Positions 37,633 to 45,670 of a DNA stretch of 64,000 nt are shown here, piece by piece. This DNA comes from Photobacterium malacitanum (lineage in GTDB: Bacteria; Pseudomonadota; Gammaproteobacteria; Enterobacterales; Vibrionaceae), in the NCBI RefSeq assembly GCF_900185615.1, contig NZ_FYAK01000001.1, forward strand, positions 777,701 to 841,700, given 5' to 3'. How positions within the stretch are numbered: position 1 is the first letter of the stretch; each line of letters opens with the position of its first letter. The translations under genes were made by a program, and so were the position numbers. A model generated the notes under the pieces. The model worked only from the letters and a program-made list of their open reading frames with translations, was not told where the DNA came from and searched no databases.

Positions 37633-38508
37633 ATGAATCTAAATCAACTTCCATTAAATTCACTACGCGCCTTTTATGCATCAGCTAAGCACCAAAGCTT
37701 TACAAACGCTGCAAATGAATTATTTGTGACCCAAGCTGCTGTAAGCCAACAAGTTAAGACTCTTGAAAATCGACTTGGTGTAACCTTATTTAATCGTATG
37801 CCGAGAGGAATTAGCCTGACGCCAGAGGGAGTAAAACTCTATCCGGTTGTCGAAAAAGTGTTTTTAGAGCTTACGGTTAACCTTGATAACCTCAAATTTG
37901 ATTGTACAAAAGAGCTCGTTAACATTGGTGTTGTAGGTACATTTGCACTGAATTGGCTCCTACCAAGATTGAATGATTTTTATCATCATTATCCTAATAT
38001 TGAATTAAGGATATCGACCAATAACAATATCGCAGATGCTTTTTCCGAAGGGTTAGATTACTTTATTCGCTTTGGTCGTGGCCACTGGCATGGCACTGAG
38101 GCTGAATTATTATTTAATGCCCCTTTTACTCCTTTATGCAATCCATCAATAGCAAGCCAATTACATCATCCTCAAGATTTACTTGGACATACGCTGCTCC
38201 AATCCTATGACGTTCACGAATGGGAACAATGGTTAAAACAAGCCCACTTGAAGACAAATATTAATGCATCCCAGACGATTACTTTTGATTCAACAACCTT
38301 AATGGTTGAGGCTGCCATTAAGGGATATGGTATTGCATTAGCGCCACCACAAATTTTCCATGAAAAAATCAGCCAATATCAAATAGTGCAACCCTTTAAT
38401 ATTTATTTAGATAAAGGTGGTTACTGGCTAACACGTCTTGAGACAAAACAAGAAAAAGTCCAACATATTGCTTTTAAGCGTTGGTTATTTAAACAAATTA
38501 GTTCATAG
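37633..38508 (+). CDS. AmpR-like LysR transcriptional regulator
   Basis: A 291-residue LysR-type regulator. The N-terminal wHTH (P-L-N-S-L-R-A-F-Y-A-S-A-K-H-Q-S-F-T-x-A-A-x-E-L) and the effector domain align strongly with AmpR: I-G-V-V-G-T-F-A, S-E-G-L-D-Y-F-I-R-F-G-R-G-x-W-H and G-G-Y-W-L-T-R-L. AmpR senses muropeptides released when cell-wall recycling is disturbed. It is divergent from the beta-lactamase across 159 bp, the standard arrangement of a LysR gene and its target, so beta-lactam-inducible expression is inferred. Confidence 0.87.
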   Translation: MNLNQLPLNSLRAFYASAKHQSFTNAANELFVTQAAVSQQVKTLENRLGVTLFNRMPRGISLTPEGVKLYPVVEKVFLELTVNLDNLKFDCTKELVNIGVVGTFALNWLLPRLNDFYHHYPNIELRISTNNNIADAFSEGLDYFIRFGRGHWHGTEAELLFNAPFTPLCNPSIASQLHHPQDLLGHTLLQSYDVHEWEQWLKQAHLKTNINASQTITFDSTTLMVEAAIKGYGIALAPPQIFHEKISQYQIVQPFNIYLDKGGYWLTRLETKQEKVQHIAFKRWLFKQISS

Positions 38509-38706
38509 CTTCTAACTTTAAATAACAGCTAAACTATAACGATACAAATCCTCAGACTTACTGCTCTAAAATATTCCTGTTAACCATGTGAACAACAATT
38601 ATTAAAGACAAATGCTGCTATTTTCTCTACAATACGCGACCTTTCAAAGGTGATGGATCACCTGATGGCGACAGTTTTACTGCAACCGCTATCACAGTCC
38701 CCGTAG

Positions 38707-39471
<765 letters not shown>

Positions 39472-39487
39472 GGTTTACAGTTCCAAT

Positions 39488-40462
39488 ATGTTTAGTTTTT
39501 CAGCTTTTTATCAACTTCTCGCTCAACATGAAACGTTGCGCCCATGGTTAAATACTCTACCTAAACAATTAAGTGATTGGGAACAACAAGAACATGGTGA
39601 CATGGCACGTTGGGTACGTGCGCTACAAAAATTTCCAACCGATAAACCCGATCTTATTGATCTAAAAAATGAAGTCAGTGTTCGTAATGAAGTGCCGATT
39701 GCAGATGGTGAGAAGAAACGTTTAGAAAGCCTATTACGTTTACTTCACCCATGGCGTAAAGGTCCTTTCACAATACACGATATTCATATCGATACTGAGT
39801 GGCGCTCTGATTGGAAATGGGATCGTGTATTACCTCACATTACTCCATTAAAAGGCCGCAGCGTATTAGATGTCGGCTGTGGCAATGGCTACCATATGTG
39901 GCGTATGCTCGGTGAAGGTGCCAAGCTAACTGTCGGTATTGATCCATCGAGTCTCTTCTTAATTCAGTTTGAAGCCATTAAGCGCTTAATGGGTCAAGAT
40001 GAGCGTGCATACTTACTGCCTTTAGGTATTGAGCAATTACCTGAGTTGAAAGCGTTTGATACCGTATTCAGTATGGGGGTTCTTTATCACCGTCGTTCAC
40101 CATTAGATCATATTTTGCAACTAAAGAACCAATTGCGTGCCGGTGGTGAGGTGATTTTAGAAACATTAGTTATTGATGGTGATGAAAATACCGTATTGGT
40201 TCCGACTCACCGTTATGCACAAATGCATAATGTGTATTTTTTCCCTTCAGCCAAAGCATTAAAAGTGTGGATGGAAAAATGTGGTTTTGTCGATGTACGT
40301 ATTGTTGATGAGAATATCACAACGACAGATGAACAAAGAACAACCGCTTGGATGACAAACAATTCCCTTCCAGAATATTTAAATCAAGAAGATAACTCAA
40401 AAACGATAGAAGGTTATCCAGCGCCTCGACGTGCGATTCTCATAGGGCGGAATCCTGACTAA
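39488..40462 (+). CDS. cmoB: tRNA U34 carboxymethyltransferase CmoB
   Basis: A 324-residue enzyme (323 in E. coli) that transfers the carboxymethyl group from carboxy-SAM to 5-hydroxyuridine at tRNA position 34, giving cmo5U. It contains [13 protein letters not shown] and the motif I block [15 protein letters not shown], then [11 protein letters not shown] longer in-frame start lies inside cmoA but has no family similarity. It ends at a terminator. Confidence 0.96.
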   Translation: MFSFSAFYQLLAQHETLRPWLNTLPKQLSDWEQQEHGDMARWVRALQKFPTDKPDLIDLKNEVSVRNEVPIADGEKKRLESLLRLLHPWRKGPFTIHDIHIDTEWRSDWKWDRVLPHITPLKGRSVLDVGCGNGYHMWRMLGEGAKLTVGIDPSSLFLIQFEAIKRLMGQDERAYLLPLGIEQLPELKAFDTVFSMGVLYHRRSPLDHILQLKNQLRAGGEVILETLVIDGDENTVLVPTHRYAQMHNVYFFPSAKALKVWMEKCGFVDVRIVDENITTTDEQRTTAWMTNNSLPEYLNQEDNSKTIEGYPAPRRAILIGRNPD

Positions 40463-40470
40463 CGACTGAC

Positions 40471-40499
40471 AAAAGGGATGCTGTTCGCATCCCTTTTTT
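40471..40499 (+). terminator. cmoAB terminator
   Basis: AAAAGGGATGC and GCATCCCTTTTTT form a strong stem with a short loop, 9 bp past the stop. Confidence 0.9.
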
Positions 40500-40548
40500 G
40501 ATGTAAACTAATGTTGTTATTATATAAAAACAGACGCACATAGGAGAT

Positions 40549-41358
40549 ATGATGCTTCGTCTTAGCGTATCAGTAATTGCACTAGCGATACTTTCAGGAT
40601 GCACCTCAAATGCAACGCTAGAGAAAAATCACCAACAAACTTTAGCAGCAATCAATCATGTTGAAACGCATATTGATACTAAAATCAATAATGTTTCTAC
40701 ACACGTTGAAAACCAACAACAATATATAGGCCAACTTGAAAGAAAATTAGCATCTATCTCAAAAGATATAAAATTTCTTAAGCATAAGAGCCTAACTCAG
40801 CCTAAAGTAATTGTTGAAAAGCAAATTGTTCGTGTTCCCGTTGAGCGACCAGCCACTGACTCTAAAACGGCTAATGGTAAAGCCATTTTAGGCCAAGAAG
40901 AATGGGTATGGATTGACTCAGTTAAGAGCCACTTTAAAGCACGTGTCGACACTGGCGCGACCACATCATCGCTAAATGCAATCGATGTACAAACATTTGA
41001 ACGTGACGGCAAAGAATGGGTTCGTTTTAATTTAAGTCATGATTCTGCCGAGGACACACCAGCAGAAATTGCAGCCAATAATAAAGCAAAACCAGAAACC
41101 ATTGAAGCACCTATTTTCCGCTGGGTGCGTATTCGTCAGTCAACGTCTGAAGAAGCCGTTCGCCGACCTGTTATCGAAGCTTGGATCACTTTGGGCAATC
41201 TACACGAAAAAGCACAATTTACTCTCGCAGACAGAACGAAAATGGATTTTCCTATTTTACTTGGACGTGAATTCTTTAAAGATATTGCGTTAGTTGATGT
41301 AGGTAAACAATTTGTTCAGGGAAAGACTGAGCCAAAACCAGTCCAAGTTAACAAATAA
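40549..41358 (+). CDS. Retropepsin-like (Zn_protease/RimB family) lipoprotein
   Basis: A 269-residue protein. The lipoprotein signal peptide ends L-S-G-C (Cys18). A coiled-coil-like linker spans about 20-90, then a retropepsin-like domain (PF05618) with catalytic D134-T-G-A followed by T-T-S-S-L and a later F-P-I-L-L-G-R-E-F. Because the family has one D-T-G per chain, it should act as a dimer. It is the first gene of a three-gene operon with a 7TM inactive transglutaminase and an ATP-grasp ligase. The substrate is unknown. Confidence 0.82.
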   Translation: MMLRLSVSVIALAILSGCTSNATLEKNHQQTLAAINHVETHIDTKINNVSTHVENQQQYIGQLERKLASISKDIKFLKHKSLTQPKVIVEKQIVRVPVERPATDSKTANGKAILGQEEWVWIDSVKSHFKARVDTGATTSSLNAIDVQTFERDGKEWVRFNLSHDSAEDTPAEIAANNKAKPETIEAPIFRWVRIRQSTSEEAVRRPVIEAWITLGNLHEKAQFTLADRTKMDFPILLGREFFKDIALVDVGKQFVQGKTEPKPVQVNK

Positions 41359-41372
41359 ATGATGAGGATGTC

Positions 41373-42887
41373 ATGACGTCTAGAATACCCTTTTATATTC
41401 TTATATCACTGTTAATTATTTCAGGTATAGGATTAAGCATGTATCGCCATGATGTTTATGGTGTGCCATGGACCCCCGGTAAAGAACGGGCAGTATGGGA
41501 AGTTGAAGCTCGAGTACAATTCGACGCTATTGGCGATCCTGTTCAAGTCAAAATGTCAGCACCCGGAACCCAGCAGGGCTTTACTCTTATCGATGAAAGT
41601 ACTTCATCACCCCCTGGTTACTCTGTTGTGATCCACAATACCAAAGATGGTCGTCAAGCCGATTGGGCAACACGAACCGCAATTGGTAAACAGGTGTTGT
41701 ATTACAAAACCCAATTATTAGTCGATGACCAAGCACAATATAAGCCGGTACCACCTAAAGGCGACGTTGCTGAAGTTAGTTTAAGTAATCCACAACAAAC
41801 GGCCGCTACAGCATTATTAACCCATGCTCGCGATTTATCTGCCGATGATGTGACGCTAGCGCGTGAGCTAATTCGTGAGTTACACGATAAACAAAATCAA
41901 AATGCGGCAGTATTGCTTGATACCATGTCGCCAGCTGATGTTGTTACTAGCTTGCTTTCACTAGAAAATATTCACTCGCGGATTGTAAGTGGCTTAACAC
42001 TTGAAGATGGTCGCCGCCGTCAAAGTGTTTCACCTATGGTTGAAGTATGGGATAAACAACATAAAGATTGGCAGCTATTTAATCTAACTACGGGTGAGCA
42101 AGGCAAACCTGAAAATGTGATGATTTGGAATCAGCAGGGTAATGCGCTACTTGATGTTGTGGGTGGTCGAAACTCAAACATCAGTTTCTCAATTATTGCT
42201 CAAGACATCACACCACAACGTGCAACCCAAGAAAAGATTAAAGCAGAAGATCTACTGAACTTCTCAATCCATAGCTTACCACTTGAAGAACAGGCAATGT
42301 TTAAAACCATCATGCTCGTTCCTATCGGTGCGCTAATTGTGGTGTTCTTACGTGTGATCATCGGTTTAAAAACCTCTGGTACTTTCATGCCAGTACTGAT
42401 CGCGGTTGCGTTTGTCCAAACACAATTATTAACAGGTATTGTCGGCTTCTTACTGATTGTCGGCACAGGTTTGATTATTCGAAGTTATCTCTCGAAACTC
42501 AACCTACTTCTGGTGGCACGAATATCCGCAGTCATAATAACGGTTATATTGATTATTTCGATTTTCACCGTAGTGGCATTTAAAATTGGTCTGATTGAAG
42601 GTCTAACTATTACCTTCTTCCCAATGATTATCTTGTCATGGACAATCGAGCGGATGTCGATCCTATGGGAAGAAGAAGGTGCGAAAGAAGTGTTTATTCA
42701 AGGTGGTGGTTCACTGTTAACCTCAGTGTTAATTTACCTGGCAATGACAACACCGCTTATTCGTCATCTAACGTTTAACTTTATTGGTGTGCAGTTCCTT
42801 ATTCTGGCAGCGATCTTAATCTTAGGTAACTACACCGGTTATCGTCTAAGTGAGTTACGTCGCTTTAAGCCACTCGCTGAGGACTAA
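41373..42887 (+). CDS. Inactive transglutaminase fused to seven transmembrane helices
   Basis: A 504-residue protein. The signal-anchor (about 7-22) precedes a periplasmic inactive transglutaminase-like domain (about 30-300), then a C-terminal 7TM domain (about 310-500) that includes L-P-L-E-E-Q, a first helix with M-L-V-P-I-G-A-L-I-V-V-F-L-R-V and the motif G-L-K-T-S-G-T-F-M-P-V-L-I. It belongs to the UUP-transglutaminase-7TM family found beside RimK-like ligases. The catalytic Cys-His-Asp triad is not expected in this family. It begins 14 bp after the retropepsin gene. Confidence 0.82.
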   Translation: MTSRIPFYILISLLIISGIGLSMYRHDVYGVPWTPGKERAVWEVEARVQFDAIGDPVQVKMSAPGTQQGFTLIDESTSSPPGYSVVIHNTKDGRQADWATRTAIGKQVLYYKTQLLVDDQAQYKPVPPKGDVAEVSLSNPQQTAATALLTHARDLSADDVTLARELIRELHDKQNQNAAVLLDTMSPADVVTSLLSLENIHSRIVSGLTLEDGRRRQSVSPMVEVWDKQHKDWQLFNLTTGEQGKPENVMIWNQQGNALLDVVGGRNSNISFSIIAQDITPQRATQEKIKAEDLLNFSIHSLPLEEQAMFKTIMLVPIGALIVVFLRVIIGLKTSGTFMPVLIAVAFVQTQLLTGIVGFLLIVGTGLIIRSYLSKLNLLLVARISAVIITVILIISIFTVVAFKIGLIEGLTITFFPMIILSWTIERMSILWEEEGAKEVFIQGGGSLLTSVLIYLAMTTPLIRHLTFNFIGVQFLILAAILILGNYTGYRLSELRRFKPLAED

Positions 42888-42890
42888 CCT

Positions 42891-43865
42891 ATGTCATTAT
42901 TTTCACAGTTTACTTCACCACAAAAACTGCGTGATCGTGGCATCATGGGCATGAATAAACGTAACCATAGCTATATTGGACGTTACAATGACCGTAGTCG
43001 TTATCCTTTAGTAGATGACAAATTAAAAACGAAGTTCATTGCTCAACAAGCAGGAGCGACAGTTCCTGATTTGATCGGCGTTATCGATAGCCAAGCAGCT
43101 GTTAAGCATATTCATCATATGGTTAAAGATTGGCCAGGGTTTGTTATCAAACCTGCTCAAGGCTCTGGTGGTAAAGGTATTTTGGTTATAGTGAAGCACA
43201 AAGATGGCGTTTACGTTAAGCCTTCTGGTGCTGAGATTAATAAACAAGATGTTGAACGCCACATTACCAACACTTTGGCGGGGTTATTCTCGCTTGGCGG
43301 TAAAAATGATGTTGCGATGGTCGAAAACCTCATTCAATTTGATAATGTATTTGATGGTTTTAGTTATGAAGGTGTGCCCGATGTACGTGTGATCGTATTT
43401 AAAGGCTACCCTGTTATGGCGATGATGCGCTGTTCAACATCAGCCTCTGACGGTAAAGCAAACTTACACCAAGGTGCTGTTGGTGTTGGTATCGATATTG
43501 CGTCAGGAAAGGCGATTCGAGCGGTGCAATTTAACCAACCCATTGAACGTCACCCCGACACTGACCGTCTATTGAGTGAACTTAAAGTTCCTGAATGGAA
43601 TAAATTGTTAGTGCTCGCATCAAGTGCGTGGGAAATGACAGGTTTAGGCTATATGGGTACTGATATGGTGTTAGATAAAACCAAAGGCCCAATGGTATTA
43701 GAGCTCAATGCTCGTCCTGGATTAGCAATTCAAATCGCTAACGGTACTGGTTTATTACCTCGCTTACGCCATATTGAAGCAATGGGGGTGACAGCACAGA
43801 CACCAACACCTGAAGAACGGGTTGCCTATTGTGCTCATCAGTTTGGCGCAAAATCCGAGTTTTAA
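42891..43865 (+). CDS. Alpha-L-glutamate ligase-like protein (ATP-grasp, RimK-related)
   Basis: A 324-residue ATP-grasp enzyme. Motifs are F-V-I-K-P-A-Q-G-S-G-G-K-G-I (P-loop-like), D-V-R-V-I-V-F-K and the C-terminal M-V-L-E-L-N-A-R-P-G-L-A-I-Q with metal-binding E and N. The N-terminus R-N-H-S-Y-I-G-R-Y-N-D-R-x-x-Y-P-L-V-D-D-K-L is family-specific. It should ligate an amino acid or peptide to an unknown acceptor in the cytoplasm. It starts 4 bp after the 7TM gene, so the three genes are tightly coupled. Confidence 0.83.
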   Translation: MSLFSQFTSPQKLRDRGIMGMNKRNHSYIGRYNDRSRYPLVDDKLKTKFIAQQAGATVPDLIGVIDSQAAVKHIHHMVKDWPGFVIKPAQGSGGKGILVIVKHKDGVYVKPSGAEINKQDVERHITNTLAGLFSLGGKNDVAMVENLIQFDNVFDGFSYEGVPDVRVIVFKGYPVMAMMRCSTSASDGKANLHQGAVGVGIDIASGKAIRAVQFNQPIERHPDTDRLLSELKVPEWNKLLVLASSAWEMTGLGYMGTDMVLDKTKGPMVLELNARPGLAIQIANGTGLLPRLRHIEAMGVTAQTPTPEERVAYCAHQFGAKSEF

Positions 43866-43890
43866 AAGACAATGAACACTTAAGCTATAC

Positions 43891-43918
43891 TAGCCCTGAA
43901 CATGTTCAGGGCTTTTTA
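43891..43918 (+). terminator. Terminator of the retropepsin-7TM-ligase operon
   Basis: AGCCCTGAAC and GTTCAGGGCT form a perfect stem followed by TTTTT. Confidence 0.9.
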
Positions 43919-43980
43919 TTATTTAAAATAAATCATTAAAGTTATCCATACTTTTGTCGATAACTTAAGTATCTTATTTT

Positions 43981-44511
43981 ATGTCGATAGTTATTCGTTA
44001 CATGCAAACTCAATCGCTTGATAATATACAGCTTATTAATGAAATCCAACTCGGTACTAACCTCAACCATGCAGTTGAAGGTGGTCGTCGTGCTGATTTT
44101 GCATTAATGCTGGCGTTATTATCTGCTGATCTGCATGAGAACATTCCTGTTGATACCACGCCAGTTGAAACACAATCATCGCAGCAGCTACGGGCTTATT
44201 TTGAAATTCCAGCCTCACAGCCACTGACATCAACACCAACGTGCTATTCACGCGCCGCTGAACAAGCTCAAGCATTTCACCAAGCAAGCTTAACCAGTAC
44301 TCGTTTACTTGAACAATTACAGCCAACGGCTCTATCTTACCCACCACAAAAAACAAAGGGTTTACCTGAAGATTTATTTCATAATTTATCCATTCATGAG
44401 CGCCGTAAACTTCCCCCTGTCGAGCCCAAGCCGCTACAAGCGACACCACAAGATCTTTATTTAGCATTAATTAAATCTAAGCGACAAAGTGAAATGAATT
44501 GGGCTGCTTAG
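43981..44511 (+). CDS. VC2046/SO_2500-type conserved protein
   Basis: A 176-residue cytoplasmic protein. The N-terminal I-N-E-I-Q-L-G-x-N-L-N-H-A-V-E-G-G-R-R-A-D-F-A-L-M-L-A-L-L-S resembles the family named after V. cholerae VC2046 and Shewanella SO_2500; this is recalled, not searched. The C-terminal half is Pro/Gln-rich and poorly structured. No catalytic motif is visible. An ATG at codon 8 (M-Q-T-Q-S) may be the real start, since neither start has a good ribosome binding site. Function unknown. Confidence 0.65.
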   Translation: MSIVIRYMQTQSLDNIQLINEIQLGTNLNHAVEGGRRADFALMLALLSADLHENIPVDTTPVETQSSQQLRAYFEIPASQPLTSTPTCYSRAAEQAQAFHQASLTSTRLLEQLQPTALSYPPQKTKGLPEDLFHNLSIHERRKLPPVEPKPLQATPQDLYLALIKSKRQSEMNWAA

Positions 44512-44732
44512 AGTAATATTTGCAGTTGATCAAAGATAAAATATCACCGTTGTGCAGGTAGAATTAGAACGCGATTTGTTCGTGACCTTGCTCATAATTT
44601 CTTCTTTATTATTATTAGTTTGCGGCTTTATTGACTAATATGGGTATCAGTAACCGCCTTAGAGATAACCCTAATAACTTCGATACCTAAAAGGCATAAA
44701 CAAGACCATTAAAATATTAAGGCTAGGAATAT

Positions 44733-45422
44733 ATGCATATCGGACAATCAGTCGCTATTATTACCGATGCTGGTAATCCTATTGGCAAAGCTGTCGCCCT
44801 TCATTTTGCATCATTAGGCGCAACATTAGCTCTGGTCGATAATAATGAACCTGAGTTGCAAAAGACCTTAGAATCTTGCTGTAAGATTAATGATGCTGCA
44901 GCTGCGTTTTACATACAATGCTACGATGAAGCCAGTATTCAGCAGTTATTCCAACAAGTACGCGAACGCTTTGGAGCAGTAAATATTTTATTAAACACTT
45001 GGACTGGGACTGAAATACCGCAACTATTATCACCAACATCTATCACTGACTTTAACGATATTATGCAAAAAAGTGCGGCGAGTTTTTTTATTTTTGGCAA
45101 GATTGCTGCTGAATTTATGCAAAACCAACCCCACCAGAGTGTAATTATTAACTTAGCCTTAAGCCATGAGAATCATCATCCTCATACACCCACTACCAGC
45201 AAAACAGTTGTCAGTGGCTTAACGCAAAGTTGGGCTACTGAACTGGCAGATTTTAATATTCGAGTTGGTGGCATTGTGCCAATTAATTTACAAGACAAAC
45301 ATCATGATCAGCACGCTATTGTTAACGTGCCGATGCAAGATGAAATTGCACGTAATGTTGAGTATATCGTCAGAAACGATTCTTTTAACGGCCGCATGCT
45401 AGAGTCTGAAATTGGCGTCTAA
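44733..45422 (+). CDS. Degenerate short-chain dehydrogenase/reductase (SDR)-like protein
   Basis: A 229-residue SDR-fold protein. Strand/loop positions fit a classical SDR, but the hallmarks are eroded: the cofactor loop reads T-D-A-G-N-P-I-G (residues 11-18) instead of T-G-x-x-x-G-I-G, the N-x-A-G motif reads L-N-T-W-T-G, and the catalytic Y-x-x-x-K has Pro instead of Tyr (P-T-T-S-K). S-G-L-T-Q-S-W-A-T-E-L after it is well conserved. It may be a catalytically dead or repurposed SDR. AGGA lies 4 nt before the ATG. Confidence 0.75.
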   Translation: MHIGQSVAIITDAGNPIGKAVALHFASLGATLALVDNNEPELQKTLESCCKINDAAAAFYIQCYDEASIQQLFQQVRERFGAVNILLNTWTGTEIPQLLSPTSITDFNDIMQKSAASFFIFGKIAAEFMQNQPHQSVIINLALSHENHHPHTPTTSKTVVSGLTQSWATELADFNIRVGGIVPINLQDKHHDQHAIVNVPMQDEIARNVEYIVRNDSFNGRMLESEIGV

Positions 45423-45484
45423 CGCCATTAATAGCAAATGATGAGTGTCACAATAGGCTGAGTATAACTACTTGGCCTTTTTTA

Positions 45485-45577
45485 GGTTACGAGGTTACGA
45501 GGTTACGAGGTTACGAGGTTACGAGGTTACGAGGTTACGAGGTTACGAGGTTACGAGGTTACGAGGTTACGAGGTTA
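45485..45577. repeat. Octanucleotide tandem repeat (GGTTACGA), 11.6 copies
   Basis: Eleven perfect GGTTACGA units and a partial twelfth, with no mismatches, lie between the convergent SDR-like gene and adhE. The period of 8 is not a multiple of 3, so it is non-coding or frame-shifting. The sequence GAGGTTACGA also occurs in the palindrome of the 177-bp repeat at 10.9 kb (minus strand). Confidence 0.97.
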
Positions 45578-45615
45578 ATTTTAATCACTTATCGAATCGG
45601 GTAAATCTATTTAAA

Positions 45616-45648
45616 CAAAAAGCCCGTCTATTGCTAGACGGGCTTTAT
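45616..45648 (-). terminator. adhE terminator
   Basis: AAAGCCCGTCTA and TAGACGGGCTTT form a perfect stem with a TTGC loop, about 23 bp past the adhE stop. Confidence 0.9.
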
Positions 45649-45670
45649 TATTTTTTAATCAGTAAAGATA

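Noticed and set aside
38652..38705. 17-codon frame (M-D-H-L-M-A-T-V) after AAAGGTG upstream of cmoA
   Set aside because: It could be a leader peptide, but there is no codon bias, terminator or conservation evidence to support it.
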